Source of the DNA: Anaerolineales bacterium
GTDB lineage: Bacteria > Chloroflexota > Anaerolineae > Anaerolineales > Villigracilaceae
Direction of reading: 5' to 3'
Assembly: GCA_014860745.1 (NCBI GenBank)
Contig: JACZJC010000064.1
Location: forward strand, 186,001 to 250,000
Length of the DNA: 64,000 nt
Position 1 is the stretch's first letter; the number at the start of each line of letters is the position of its first letter. This document shows, in pieces, positions 29,588-39,519 of the stretch. The notes beneath the pieces are model-generated. The model saw only the letters and a program-made list of their open reading frames with translations, was not told where the DNA came from and made no database searches. A program made the position numbers and the translations under genes.

Positions 29588-31123
29588 ATGAACTCCATTG
29601 CCATTCTCGATTTCGGTTCTCAATACGCCCAGATCATCGCGCGCCGCGTGCGTGAAGCACAAGTCTATTGTGAGTTATTTCCCTGGGACTCGCCGCAGGA
29701 AAAAATCCTTTCGATCCAGCCGAAGGGATTTATTTTGTCCGGCGGACCCAAATCCGTGTATGAAGAGAACGCTCCGTTCATCCAAAAATTCATCCTCGAA
29801 TCGGGTTTGCCGATTCTGGGAATTTGCTACGGGATGCAGGCACTCACCCATGCCCTCGGCGGCAAAGTGGACCCATCCGCCCAGCGCGAATACGGCTTTG
29901 CTGAAATCACGCATCTCGTGCGGGGAACCGCGCTGGATAACATCACCAAAGTGTGGATGTCGCACGGCGATAAGATTTCGCAAATGCCTGATGGATTTAT
30001 CGCCCTGGCAAAATCGGGTAACAGCCCCTTTGCGGCCATGGCCGACATGCAACGAAAATATATCGGCGTGCAGTTCCACCCTGAAGTGCATCACACTCCC
30101 AATGGAATTGAACTGCTTCAACATTTCGCCGTGGAGATCTGCGGTGCAAAACCAGATTGGACCCCAGCCTCCATCATTGACGAAAGTGTGAAACGAATCA
30201 AGGAGCAGGTTGGGAATGCGCGTGTGTTCGCGGCGGTTTCGGGCGGCGTGGATTCGTCTGTGGCGGCGGCTCTCGTTCACAAAGCGATCGGTGACCAGCT
30301 CGTCTGTGTTTTTGTGGATACAGGTCTGCTGCGAGCCAATGAAGGCGAACAGGTCGCATCTGCCTTTCGGGAAGGCCTGGGCGCTGAACTAATTACAGTG
30401 GCAGCCGCTGACGATTTTCTCGGCGCGTTGAAGGGAATCACCGACCCTGAGCAAAAGAGAAAAATTGTCGGTGAAAAGTTCATCCGCATTTTCGAGCAGC
30501 AGGCAAAGCACATTGGCCAGCCGGAGTATTTGGTGCAGGGCACGATCTATCCCGATGTTGTGGAATCCTCTGCGCCGGATCGAAACAAAGCCGAGAAAAT
30601 CAAAACGCATCACAATGTAGGCGGACTTCCCGAAGACATGGAATTCAAGCTCGTCGAACCGCTGCGCTATTTATTCAAGGATGAAGTCCGCTTGGTGGGG
30701 GAAGCGCTTGGGCTGAGTGAAAGCCTGGTTTGGCGGCAGCCGTTCCCAGGTCCTGGCCTGACCGTGCGCTGCCTCGGGGAGTGTACGCCCGAGCGTGTAT
30801 CCCGTTTGCGGGCGGCGGACGCGATCCTTTTGGAGGAATTATCCAAAGCTGGCTTTTTAGGGAAAGGCGCGCAGACCTCGCAGGCCTTTATGGTTTTACT
30901 TCCTGTCCGTTCCGTCGGTGTGATGGGTGACATGCGCACCTATCAGGAGGCGGCAGCGATCCGCGCGGTGACCACAGACGATTTCATGACGGCGGATTGG
31001 GCGCGCCTGCCGCACGAGCTCCTTGCAAAAATATCGAGCCGCGTCGTGAATGAGGTGGAAGGAATCAATCGCGTAGTGTATGATATTACGAGCAAACCGC
31101 CTGCGACGATTGAATGGGAATGA
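29588..31123 (+). CDS. guaA: GMP synthase (glutamine-hydrolysing)
   Basis: A 511-aa enzyme converting XMP to GMP. The glutaminase half has the nucleophile C80 (GICYGMQAL) and [11 protein letters not shown]. The ATP pyrophosphatase half has the P-loop [12 protein letters not shown]. The dimerisation end is [15 protein letters not shown], the normal GuaA terminus. Placement close to xpt suggests a guanine nucleotide salvage neighbourhood. Confidence 0.97.
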   Translation: MNSIAILDFGSQYAQIIARRVREAQVYCELFPWDSPQEKILSIQPKGFILSGGPKSVYEENAPFIQKFILESGLPILGICYGMQALTHALGGKVDPSAQREYGFAEITHLVRGTALDNITKVWMSHGDKISQMPDGFIALAKSGNSPFAAMADMQRKYIGVQFHPEVHHTPNGIELLQHFAVEICGAKPDWTPASIIDESVKRIKEQVGNARVFAAVSGGVDSSVAAALVHKAIGDQLVCVFVDTGLLRANEGEQVASAFREGLGAELITVAAADDFLGALKGITDPEQKRKIVGEKFIRIFEQQAKHIGQPEYLVQGTIYPDVVESSAPDRNKAEKIKTHHNVGGLPEDMEFKLVEPLRYLFKDEVRLVGEALGLSESLVWRQPFPGPGLTVRCLGECTPERVSRLRAADAILLEELSKAGFLGKGAQTSQAFMVLLPVRSVGVMGDMRTYQEAAAIRAVTTDDFMTADWARLPHELLAKISSRVVNEVEGINRVVYDITSKPPATIEWE

Positions 31124-31275
31124 GGCGGCAACCGAAGGCAGACCGAGACGACATGACAATGGCTTTTGATTACGGCCATGAATTGACCCGAACCCAAACC
31201 CGCATGAAAACCGCCTCACGGCGAAAAACCAAGAATCAGGTTATATTCAGTGAAATGTAGGCTGAGGAAAATGCC

Positions 31276-32253
31276 ATGAATTTTGATTTCATCGAAGTTT
31301 TCACCCGCGCCGCAAAGATCACCTGGAAGTACAAAGTCTTGTGGGTCTTTGGCATCCTGGCAAGCTGCGGCAGGGGCAGCGGCGGCAATTCCAATTACCA
31401 GGGCAATCAAAGCGGAAGCGGGATCGCCGAGAACCCATTGGATCCCGAAATGACCAGGCAGGCGGAGGCTTTTTTTGAACAGTTGGGCAATTGGTTCAAG
31501 CAAAATACCTGGGTTATTTATGCAGCCATTGCACTGTTCATTCTCCTCATCGTTTTGCAGACCTTTTTGAACATTGTCGGCGCGGCCGGGCTGGCGCGCG
31601 GCGTGGTACGCGTGGAAGGGGGGGCCGAGTCTCTGCCCTTTGGTGAATTGTTCTCCGAAAGCCTGCGATACTTCTGGCGGCTGCTTGGCGCGGGGCTTAT
31701 CATCTGGCTTCCATTCTTTGTTATATTTGTTCTCATCTTTGTTGCGATGATGATCGCGGTCTTTAGCGATGCGGGTAACAGCCCCGCCATGGGCGGCGCA
31801 TTCCTCCTGGTGATTATTTCCATGTGCTGCTGTATGTTGCCCTTTTCCATCGTGCTTGGTTTATACAGCCAGCAGGTGAACCGCTCCATCACCGTGGAAG
31901 ACCGGGGCGTGATCGATTCGCTGGCCCGCGGCTGGCAGGTCTTTTCGAAGAATATCGTCATACTATTGATCGTTGCCGTCGTGATCTTTATCGGCGGTTT
32001 TCTGGTGGGAGTCATCATCGCCCTGCCGGTGATTCTGCTAATGGTCCCATTAATGGAATCGTTCGTGCGGGGTAACATAACCTCCTGGCAGCCCTTCATG
32101 GCCGTGGGAGTGTTCATCCTTTGCTACAGCCCGCTGGCGTGGCTGATCAGCGGTATCCTCACAACCTTTACCGAAAGCGTGTGGACGTTGACCTACCTGC
32201 GCCTCATTAAACCAAAAGAAGAAACGCCCGTTTTTATCGAGGCCAATGCGTAA
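31276..32253 (+). CDS. Polytopic membrane protein of unknown function
   Basis: A 325-aa protein with about six membrane helices. The start MNFDFIEVFTRAAKITWKYK and the KYKVLWVFGILASCGRG segment recur in a family of membrane proteins of unknown role. A Gly/Ser/Asn-rich loop follows the first helix and a CCCM cluster lies in helix four. The ribosome site GAGGAAA precedes the ATG. It overlaps the next gene by 8 bases and so belongs to the VWA-FHA/PP2C operon. Confidence 0.78.
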   Translation: MNFDFIEVFTRAAKITWKYKVLWVFGILASCGRGSGGNSNYQGNQSGSGIAENPLDPEMTRQAEAFFEQLGNWFKQNTWVIYAAIALFILLIVLQTFLNIVGAAGLARGVVRVEGGAESLPFGELFSESLRYFWRLLGAGLIIWLPFFVIFVLIFVAMMIAVFSDAGNSPAMGGAFLLVIISMCCCMLPFSIVLGLYSQQVNRSITVEDRGVIDSLARGWQVFSKNIVILLIVAVVIFIGGFLVGVIIALPVILLMVPLMESFVRGNITSWQPFMAVGVFILCYSPLAWLISGILTTFTESVWTLTYLRLIKPKEETPVFIEANA

Positions 32254-34168
32254 ATTTTTCATTCTGCTCCTTAGCTCGTTCCTTTTTCTGGGCATTGCGC
32301 CTCTCGCGCGGGCACAGCAAAGTCTGGCCACTGCGACTCTGTACACCGTGGAAGCCTCCGGCTTTCCGACAGTATCCGCGCTTTTGGATGTTTTCGACTC
32401 TCAGAAAATTTTCGCCTCGGGCATCAACCCCGAAGCTGTTACCGTTATCGAAAACGGACAGCCCCTCCCGGTCGACTCGCTGAATGAGATTGCCGTTCCG
32501 CTCCAGCTTGTCGTTGCGGTCAACCAGGGCACGCCCCTGGATGCGCGCAATGCCAATGGGCTTTCCCGCTTTCAACGCGTATTGCAGGTGCTCGTTCAAT
32601 GGGCGGAAAGCCGCCCAGCCGACCTGCCCGATGACCTCAGCCTCGTCAGCCAGGCTGGACCAGTCATCAACCACGCCAACGCCGCAGATTTCATTGTCGG
32701 CTTGAAAGGCTTCCAACCGGACCTGCGTGCCGCCACCCCCAACCTGCAATCTCTCACCACCGCCATCGATACGGTCACCGCGCAGACGCCGCGCCTTGGC
32801 ATGAAACGCGCCATCCTCTTCATCACCCCGCAAATGGATGACCCGAACCTGGCCGCCGCCCTCGAGGCGCAAATCCAGCGCGCCGTGGAAAATAACATCC
32901 GCGTTTTCGTCTGGTATGTGGATGCGAACACAACCTTTACGAACACCAGTGCGGCAGTCTTTAACAACCTTGCCATTCAAACCGGCGGAACCATGTTCCA
33001 ATATTCGGGCGAGGAAAGGTTCCCCGACCCCGAAGTTTATTTTTCCGCCCTGCGGCGCGTATATACGCTGGCTTATACATCCCGGATAACCGTGGCGGGC
33101 GAATACCCTGTCACGCTGCAGATCAATTTAGCGTCAGGCGGAGTCACTTCCAACGAGCAAAAATTCAATGTGGATATCCAGCCGCCGAATCCGTTCCCGG
33201 TGGCACCCGTCCTGCAGATCACACGCCAGGCCCCGGCCGAGGATCCGTATAATACGGAAATCCTTTTGCCTGAATCGCAGCAGATCGAGATCATCGTCGA
33301 ATTTCCGGATGGACACCCCCGCCCGCTGACCCGCACAACCCTGTATGTAAATGGGGTTGCCGTCGATGAAAACACCGCCGAACCGTTTACTTTTTTCACC
33401 TGGGACCTGACCGCCTACACCACGAGCGGCGAGTATCAGATCATGGTCGAAGCGGTGGATGTGCTTGGCCTGAAGAAAACCAGCCTTGCGCTCCCGGTGA
33501 CGATCACGGTCATCAAGCCGCCGAGCGGACCAGCCGCCTTCCTTGCAAAATACCGCACACCCATCACCTTCGGCTCAATTATTTTGGCCGGCCTGGTGCT
33601 TTTCTTCATCCTGCTCAGCGGACGCTTGCGCATCCCGACCCTGCGGGCGGCACAGGAAGCGCGCCGCGCCGAAGCCGATCCGCTTACCCAGTCTATTCAA
33701 GCAGTGGAGGATTCTGCGCCGCCCGCCCCGGCCCCTGAGCGAAAAACCAAAAAGCGGCGCGCACCTTCAAAGAAAACAGAAGCAGATTCAAAGTCCGCTG
33801 TGGAGGCACCTGCATCGTTCATCCGCCTAAATCCGGATGGGCAGGCTGCCGCAGTTGCGCCTATTCCGCTTGCTGAAAAAGAGGTCGTCTTCGGTACCGA
33901 CCCGGTGCAATGCACTCAGATCCTGGATGACCCCTCCATCTCTTCCGTCCATGCCCGGCTCAGGCTGACAGATGACAGCGGCTATTTATTGCAGGACAAC
34001 AACTCGACCGGGGGGACGTGGGTTAACTACGAGCCAGTCCCCCGTGAGGGCTATCGTCTCGCGCATGGGGATATGGTACACTTCGCACAATTAATGTATC
34101 GGTTTATGCTCAAATCCGCACCAGACATTCCAAATCCAAAGATCACTGTTCAACCCGTTGAAGAATGA
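32246..34168 (+). CDS. VWA-like and FHA domain membrane protein
   Basis: A 640-aa secreted-then-anchored protein: signal peptide (MRKFFILLLSSFLFLGIAPLARA), an extracellular VWA-like domain (about 35-290) whose MIDAS Asp-x-Ser-x-Ser is not evident (LVVAVNQGTP instead), an Ig-like region (about 300-425), one membrane helix (about 440-460), a Lys/Ala/Pro-rich linker and a cytoplasmic FHA domain (about 545-625; SISSVHARL, NNSTGGTWVN). FHA domains bind phosphothreonine, and a PP2C phosphatase follows directly. It would link an outside event to Ser/Thr phosphorylation; no kinase is adjacent. Confidence 0.85.
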   Translation: MRKFFILLLSSFLFLGIAPLARAQQSLATATLYTVEASGFPTVSALLDVFDSQKIFASGINPEAVTVIENGQPLPVDSLNEIAVPLQLVVAVNQGTPLDARNANGLSRFQRVLQVLVQWAESRPADLPDDLSLVSQAGPVINHANAADFIVGLKGFQPDLRAATPNLQSLTTAIDTVTAQTPRLGMKRAILFITPQMDDPNLAAALEAQIQRAVENNIRVFVWYVDANTTFTNTSAAVFNNLAIQTGGTMFQYSGEERFPDPEVYFSALRRVYTLAYTSRITVAGEYPVTLQINLASGGVTSNEQKFNVDIQPPNPFPVAPVLQITRQAPAEDPYNTEILLPESQQIEIIVEFPDGHPRPLTRTTLYVNGVAVDENTAEPFTFFTWDLTAYTTSGEYQIMVEAVDVLGLKKTSLALPVTITVIKPPSGPAAFLAKYRTPITFGSIILAGLVLFFILLSGRLRIPTLRAAQEARRAEADPLTQSIQAVEDSAPPAPAPERKTKKRRAPSKKTEADSKSAVEAPASFIRLNPDGQAAAVAPIPLAEKEVVFGTDPVQCTQILDDPSISSVHARLRLTDDSGYLLQDNNSTGGTWVNYEPVPREGYRLAHGDMVHFAQLMYRFMLKSAPDIPNPKITVQPVEE

Positions 34169-35031
34169 TCCGATCCACGCTTCCTCATTTACATGTTGCC
34201 GCGCTTAGCAGCGCCGGAATGTCCGGCAAGAATAATGAAGACCGTTACGCGGTCTCGTCATTTCTGGTGAGCAAGGAGGATGCGCGCCCGTCGGTCTTTG
34301 CCATCGTTGCAGATGGCATTGGCGGGCATCGCGCCGGCGAAGTGGCCGCCGAACTGGCCGTCAACTACATCAGCATGGGCGTGGGGGAAAGCAACGCAAA
34401 GAAACCCGTAAAAATTCTCGAAACCGCGATCCACGATGCCAGCCAGGCCATTGCCTCGCATTCCGCCGGCAAGGAAGAGGAGGAAGGCATGGGCGCCACC
34501 TGTGCCTGCGCGTGGATCATCGAGAACAAATTATATATTGGCTACATAGGCGACTCGCGCATCTATTTGCTGCGCGGCAAATTCATCCAGCGCCTTTCCA
34601 TCGATCACACCTGGGTGCAGGAAGCCTATGAAAAAGGCATCATCACCGCCGAACAAATGCGCGACCATCCGAATGTGCATGTCATCCGCAGGCATCTCGG
34701 CGGAGTAAAGCTGCCCGATGTGGATTTTCGATTGCGGATCGATAATGATGAGACCGACGAAGAATCGGAAAACAACCAGGGGTTTCACCTTGAGCCCGGC
34801 GATACTCTTATGCTTTGCAGTGACGGCCTGACCGACCTCGTTTGGGATGACGAGATTCAAAAAACCATCCGCTCAAAGAAGGACCTCAAATCCGCTGCGG
34901 AGGCGCTGGTAAATCTTGCCAATGAGCGCGGCGGCCATGACAACATCACCGTCGTCCTGCTTGCCATGCCGCGGCTGGAGGAAACCACTCCAAGGAAGCA
35001 CGGCATCTTCGATTGGCTGATAGGAGAATAA
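34165..35031 (+). CDS. PP2C family Ser/Thr protein phosphatase
   Basis: A 288-aa PPM phosphatase with intact metal-binding residues: GKNNEDRY, VADGIGGHRAGE, GDSRIYLLR, LCSDGLTD and GHDNITVV. It starts inside the stop of the FHA gene (ATGA), so translation is coupled. Together they suggest a reversible phosphothreonine switch at the membrane. A rho-independent terminator follows at once. Confidence 0.92.
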   Translation: MIRSTLPHLHVAALSSAGMSGKNNEDRYAVSSFLVSKEDARPSVFAIVADGIGGHRAGEVAAELAVNYISMGVGESNAKKPVKILETAIHDASQAIASHSAGKEEEEGMGATCACAWIIENKLYIGYIGDSRIYLLRGKFIQRLSIDHTWVQEAYEKGIITAEQMRDHPNVHVIRRHLGGVKLPDVDFRLRIDNDETDEESENNQGFHLEPGDTLMLCSDGLTDLVWDDEIQKTIRSKKDLKSAAEALVNLANERGGHDNITVVLLAMPRLEETTPRKHGIFDWLIGE

Positions 35032-35032
35032 T

Positions 35033-35057
35033 GAGCCTCGTTATCGAGGCTCTTTTT
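35033..35057 (+). terminator. Rho-independent terminator after PP2C
   Basis: GAGCCTCG (35033-35040) pairs with CGAGGCTC (35045-35052) across a TTAT loop, followed by TTTTTATTATT. Confidence 0.93.
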
Positions 35058-35126
35058 ATTATTAGTGCGGTGCACGCGGCGCTTCCTTCCCCGCCTGAAC
35101 CTGCCCGCTGACCGATTGACAGAATC

Positions 35127-35729
35127 TCAGCCCGCGTCTTTTTTTACTTTCTCCCGATCCAGCCATAATTCCCGATATTTTCTATTCCAATCGATCAAAA
35201 AGCGGATTGCAATTACGATCCCCGCGCCCATCGCCACCCAAAACGCCGCATCGCGGATGTGTAGAATCCACAAAGCAGGCGCGGCAATGATTCCGGTAAA
35301 AACACTCGCCCGTGCCGAGTGACGGATAACCAGCACAAGCAAAAGCAGCAAGGCAAAGCAGATCAAAAACGCCAGGGGATTTACTGCCAAAAATCCGCCG
35401 CCCGCCGTGGCCAGCCCCATCCCGCCGCGAAAATTTGCAAAGACCGGCCAGCAATGACCGATGACGGCAAAAGTCGCAGTCAGGGCGATTACCCACACAT
35501 TGCCGCTGAATTTCACTGCCAGAAACGTTGGCAGAAATCCCTTTGCCAGATCCAAAATTAAGACAAGTGCTCCCCATCCAAACCCAGCCTGGCGGATGGT
35601 GTTCGTTGTGGTGGCATGACCCGACCCCGAATCGCGCACATCCACACCTTTGACAAGGCGCGTGATCCAAATCGAAAAGGGAAGCGAACCGAGAATATAA
35701 CCAAGAATGGGGAAGAGAAAATTTGTCAT
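35127..35729 (-). CDS. PlsY-like glycerol-3-phosphate acyltransferase
   Basis: A 200-aa membrane enzyme of the PlsY family, which acylates glycerol 3-phosphate using acyl-phosphate. Motifs are recognisable but altered: GSLPFSIWITRL (motif 1), GSGHATTTNTIRQAG where PlsY has GSGNxGxTN, and GHCWPVFANFRGGMGLAT where PlsY has FxGGKGVAT. The Lys to Met change in the last motif and the N to H in the second raise doubt about standard activity. ATG 35729 has a poor ribosome site. Confidence 0.7.
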   Translation of the reverse strand: MTNFLFPILGYILGSLPFSIWITRLVKGVDVRDSGSGHATTTNTIRQAGFGWGALVLILDLAKGFLPTFLAVKFSGNVWVIALTATFAVIGHCWPVFANFRGGMGLATAGGGFLAVNPLAFLICFALLLLLVLVIRHSARASVFTGIIAAPALWILHIRDAAFWVAMGAGIVIAIRFLIDWNRKYRELWLDREKVKKDAG

Positions 35730-35796
35730 GTGCTTAATAACCCCGTTGACGTGAAAAGTGTCCAACAACCTTCAACTTGCAACTTGCAACCCTCAA

Positions 35797-37269
35797 TTAA
35801 TACGAATGCCCCAACACTTTTGCGCGCGAAGCCAGCCTGCTTGTCAGGCCGTCAAACAGCGGTTTGTGGAAAGGCCACATGGCATACCAATAAAGAAAGC
35901 CGAAGAGACCGTACGGCGCAAAATAAGCGGTAACCGTGAACAGGGTTTTCTTCCCATCCTCCGGCGCGGGAACGGACTCGAATTGAAGCCAGGCCTTGCC
36001 CGGCAATTTCATTTCCGCCCGCAATCGCATCAGGCGATTCTTTTCCACGGTTTCCACTCGCCAGAAATCCAGCGCCTCGCCGGTATGGATTTCATCCGGG
36101 TGCCTGCGTCCACGCCGCAAACCCACGCCGCCGACAGCTTTATCCATCCAGCCGCGTATGCCCCAGGCCCAGTCCATGAACAGCCAGCCGCGCTCGCCGC
36201 CGATGCCCGAATAGGAACGAAAGACCGCGTCGGCAGGCAGATCCAGCAAGGCCTGCCTGCGTTCGATGAACAAGCCCTCTTCGACTGTGAACTCATACGG
36301 TTTGGCATCGCCCATGGCTGTGACCAACGCGTCGGACCAGCTCGTCTCCACATTATCCCGCTGGATGCGGCCCAACGCGTAATGAACGGCTGCTTGAAAA
36401 TCCAACGGCTGGATTTGCGGAAACAACTTTTTCGCCGCATCGTCGCGGACGATGAGGTTGGCGCGCAGTCCCTCGATCAACGGTGCGACCACCCGCCAGT
36501 GAATTGGCGTGATCATGTGCACCCAGTATGCTGAAAGCCGCGGCGCATAGAACGGCGTGGGGATCAGCCAGCGTTTTAGTTCGCGTTCTTTTGCATACCC
36601 CACAAGCATATCCGCATAGGTCAAGCGTGTCGGCCCGCCGATTTCGATCACCCTGCCGATGCTGTCGGGGGTCTTGAGTGTGTCAACTAAATACGATAGC
36701 ACGTCGCGGATGGCAATGGGCTGCGCCTGCGAAAAGAACCACGCCGGACAAATCAACAGCGGCTCACGCTCCGTCAGATAGCGGATCATTTCAAAAAGGG
36801 CGGAGCCGGAGCCGATGATCATGCCTGCCCGAATTTCAGTGACGGGCACTTTGCTGTAGCGCAGTAAATAGCCCGTTTCATGCCTCGCCCGCAAATAGGG
36901 GGAAAGATGCGCGGCCGGGTCCACCAGCTCGCCAAGGTAAATGATGCGTTCGATGCCCGCCTCTTCCGCCGCGTAGGTAAAATTCCTTGCCACTTGCAGA
37001 TCGCGTTCGGCATTGACTTTTCCTCCCTGCATTCCATGCATCAAATAATATGCAACGGAGACGCCCTGCAGGGCTTTGGCCAGTTCTTCGGGATGAAGCG
37101 CATCGCCCGTTGCCACTTCCACTTTGTTGAGCCAGGCGCGTCCCTGCAAACGGGATGGGTCGCGTACGAGACAGCGCACAGGGTAGCCTGCTTCGAGCAG
37201 TCTCGGCACGAGCCGCCCGCCGACATAGCCTGTTGCGCCGGTGACAAGGATGAGCTTTTTGTCAGTCAT
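35797..37269 (-). CDS. NAD(P)-binding SDR fused to DUF2867
   Basis: A 490-aa two-domain protein. Residues 1-300 form an atypical short-chain dehydrogenase/NmrA-like fold (LVTGATGYVGGRLVPRLLEAG), with YYLMHGM and YLGELVD along the core. Residues 310-490 form a DUF2867 (SRPBCC-like) domain with RRGRRHPDEIHTGEALDFWRVE, ending PFHKPLFDGL. The fusion is common in bacteria; the substrate is unknown, with a lipid or quinone suspected from the SRPBCC fold. Confidence 0.85.
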   Translation of the reverse strand: MTDKKLILVTGATGYVGGRLVPRLLEAGYPVRCLVRDPSRLQGRAWLNKVEVATGDALHPEELAKALQGVSVAYYLMHGMQGGKVNAERDLQVARNFTYAAEEAGIERIIYLGELVDPAAHLSPYLRARHETGYLLRYSKVPVTEIRAGMIIGSGSALFEMIRYLTEREPLLICPAWFFSQAQPIAIRDVLSYLVDTLKTPDSIGRVIEIGGPTRLTYADMLVGYAKERELKRWLIPTPFYAPRLSAYWVHMITPIHWRVVAPLIEGLRANLIVRDDAAKKLFPQIQPLDFQAAVHYALGRIQRDNVETSWSDALVTAMGDAKPYEFTVEEGLFIERRQALLDLPADAVFRSYSGIGGERGWLFMDWAWGIRGWMDKAVGGVGLRRGRRHPDEIHTGEALDFWRVETVEKNRLMRLRAEMKLPGKAWLQFESVPAPEDGKKTLFTVTAYFAPYGLFGFLYWYAMWPFHKPLFDGLTSRLASRAKVLGHSY

Positions 37270-37607
37270 GATGATGGATTATAACTTTCAGGCGTGACTT
37301 GTATGTCATTATTTTGGAGGAAGATTGTCAGGATTGTGTTTGATTTGCCCCATATTTATTGAACAGAGCGGGATGATTGGAAAAGTGATTTGTGATCCCT
37401 TCTCCAAAGTCATGGCAATCTGCAACGCTGTGCTCCTGAAAATGGATTCTGTTCGAATGGCTTTTTCCTCTGCCTTATCCCCGCCCATGGATGAACCCAC
37501 GGGCTATTCCTACGAAGCCTGCTAAAGCGGACTCGCCATGTCTTAGCTGACTTGAGTTGGCTTCATATGTGTAGCACGGAATTTCAGTTTTGTAGGGGTG
37601 AAATCTG
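37270..37607. other. Gene-free interval left of the retron
   Basis: 338 bases with no recognisable gene. It holds one imperfect hairpin, CCCATGG (37484-37490) with CCACGGG (37497-37503). Short open frames on both strands match nothing I know. It may contain the junction of the acquired retron segment. Confidence 0.5.
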
Positions 37608-39332
37608 CTAAAGTTCTTGAAGTAATTCTGCTATCTCATTAATTTTCTCGAAAACTAATTCAAACCCCTTGAACTCATCTACAGGTAATGTCGGTACAAT
37701 CTTCTCAGCAAAGATTCTTTTACCACCATCTTTTATAACTGCTGTTTCCAAACTTCTTTCGTCGGTTTTGGTTTCTTCAATAATTTTGTCCCCAATTTTT
37801 TTAGTGACCACTACTGGTTTATATTCGAAGGCGAGACCTTTTCCGTCAGTTGTTTTTGTGTTCAATGCGGTTTCGCTAAAGTAATTCTCTATCCAAAGTT
37901 TATCTAACTCTGCAAGTTTTTCTTTACCTGTGGGTATTGGTAATATGATTGCCGCTGCGTTCCTATCAATCGAAATTTTAAAACCATCTTTTTCTTCAAA
38001 CTCTCCCGAATGAAGGCTTTTATAAGCTTTTATTCCCTCGGCATCTCTATCGAATATGCCAATCACTATTCCATGTTGTTTACGATGAGTATTCAGTTCA
38101 GCAGCCAAAGCAGTTGCTCCAGTTGCTATCCCTGGCTTTATTTCCACAGGGGTGATGATGAACAAAATCTCATCCTGGTAAAGTTTTTGCCAGGCAGTTT
38201 TTAATATTGGGGGATCTGTAGGACCCTCGGTATAAATAATTATCTTGCTTTCTGTTTTTGCAGAAATATTTTTAAATGGGACATTTTTGTCTCTTCGACT
38301 CAATCGGAGATATTCTCTTTTAAATTCCATATACCTCGAATTGTTAAGTCCTTTTACCATTCCGAAGAAATCTATTTTGCCCTTTACAACTTTCTTGTAC
38401 GCTGGAAGTTTGCTATTTTGGTTGTGATGCCTCTTGTTATAAAGCTCATAATGTTCTGCTTCCGCTGTTTGTAATCCCTTTTTATCCCATGCATGTAGCA
38501 TGGAACGAATTTGCATTACAAATTTACGCCTGACATTTGGAAACTTGTTGACAGTTAATCCTGTTACTTCTTGCCGCTGGAAATAAGCAAAGGCTCTGAC
38601 TTTGCCATGATTAATTTCAAAACCGTTTTGCTGAATAATATTTATTAATTCCTGCCCAAGGTCAATAGATAAAACAGAATTTACTTTGGCAATTTCTAGC
38701 GGAAATTCATGCAGGGTCGTCGAAAAAGTTATATCGTCAGCATATCGCGTGTAAAAACATCTGTGCTTCCAAGCCAAATCTTGAAGTTGGCTATCCATTT
38801 GAGCGCAAATCATATTGGAAATGACAGGTGATGTAGGAGCGCCTTGTGGTATTGAGTTTTCAAAGCAACATATTTTGGCGAGAGTTGTTGCAACCTCATC
38901 AGGAAGGTTGTAGGGCTTATGCATGAACATACCGCGAACACGCCCGAAATTTATGGATGGAAAAAAATTCTCTAAATCAACATTCAGCACCCAATTCTTT
39001 TTCTTGTGCTTACTTGCATTGTCGACGATATTTTTCCCCGATGTAAAGCCAAAAACTACAGGCTTTGGCTTATATACATTTTGTAAAACTTCGTTGAGTA
39101 GTCTTTGAATACGTTTTATTTTGGGTGAAGGAGCGTGTATTGTTCGTAATTCCCCTGATTTTTTGGGCACAAAGAATGTTTCATACTTTTTCTCTGCTGG
39201 AATTTTGTATATTTGATACACTAATCCATCATAGCGATAGCCTAAGAGCACGGCTATATCTCTGCGAGTTTTTAGAGCAAAGAATGCTTCGCGTTGTTCA
39301 ATGGGCGTGATTGAGAGCAGAGTCTTTGTCAT
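37608..39332 (-). CDS. Retron reverse transcriptase fused to TOPRIM domain (Ec67/Eco2-like)
   Basis: A 574-aa fusion (ATG 39332). The RT part carries retron hallmarks in order: NASKH at 105-109 (NAxxH motif), LNVDLENFFPSI, PQGAPTSPVISN, the catalytic YADD at 197-200, and VTG at 256-258. From about 360 a TOPRIM-like domain follows: IIIYTEGPTD (E369) and GIFDRDAEG (D428-x-D430). Retron Ec67 (Eco2) of E. coli has the same RT-TOPRIM layout and nearly the same length, and acts in phage defence. The gene is AT-rich compared with its neighbours, suggesting acquisition. An msr-msd RNA lies directly upstream. Confidence 0.93.
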   Translation of the reverse strand: MTKTLLSITPIEQREAFFALKTRRDIAVLLGYRYDGLVYQIYKIPAEKKYETFFVPKKSGELRTIHAPSPKIKRIQRLLNEVLQNVYKPKPVVFGFTSGKNIVDNASKHKKKNWVLNVDLENFFPSINFGRVRGMFMHKPYNLPDEVATTLAKICCFENSIPQGAPTSPVISNMICAQMDSQLQDLAWKHRCFYTRYADDITFSTTLHEFPLEIAKVNSVLSIDLGQELINIIQQNGFEINHGKVRAFAYFQRQEVTGLTVNKFPNVRRKFVMQIRSMLHAWDKKGLQTAEAEHYELYNKRHHNQNSKLPAYKKVVKGKIDFFGMVKGLNNSRYMEFKREYLRLSRRDKNVPFKNISAKTESKIIIYTEGPTDPPILKTAWQKLYQDEILFIITPVEIKPGIATGATALAAELNTHRKQHGIVIGIFDRDAEGIKAYKSLHSGEFEEKDGFKISIDRNAAAIILPIPTGKEKLAELDKLWIENYFSETALNTKTTDGKGLAFEYKPVVVTKKIGDKIIEETKTDERSLETAVIKDGGKRIFAEKIVPTLPVDEFKGFELVFEKINEIAELLQEL

Positions 39333-39346
39333 ATAAGAAAAAATCA

Positions 39347-39513
39347 AAAGGCACTTGTAGATTAATTCAGCTTACTGCGGCAGCGGCGAATTCAAGAGCA
39401 TACAGTGAGCGTCTTGAACACCTGGGCAAACAATGCCGCTTAAGGCAAACCTTGCAAATGGGCTATCGCAGGAACTACGATAGTAAAGTTCAATTGCTAC
39501 TACAAGTGCCTTT
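39347..39513 (-). ncRNA. Retron msr-msd non-coding RNA
   Basis: On the minus strand the segment is bounded by 14-base complementary ends: a1 AAAGGCACTTGTAG (39513-39500) and a2 CTACAAGTGCCTTT (39360-39347). The a1 arm is followed by TAGC (39499-39496), so G39497 is the likely branching guanosine. A hairpin CTATCG/CGATAG follows in msr, and the msd part has TTCAAGA/TCTTGAA and GC-rich stems. The RT start lies 15 bases after a2, the normal retron order. Length of about 167 nt is in range. Confidence 0.85.
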
Positions 39514-39519
39514 GAAAAG

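Noticed and set aside
37325-37525. 66-aa frame in the interval left of the retron
   Set aside because: No ribosome site, no similarity recognised and skewed composition; kept only as non-coding interval.
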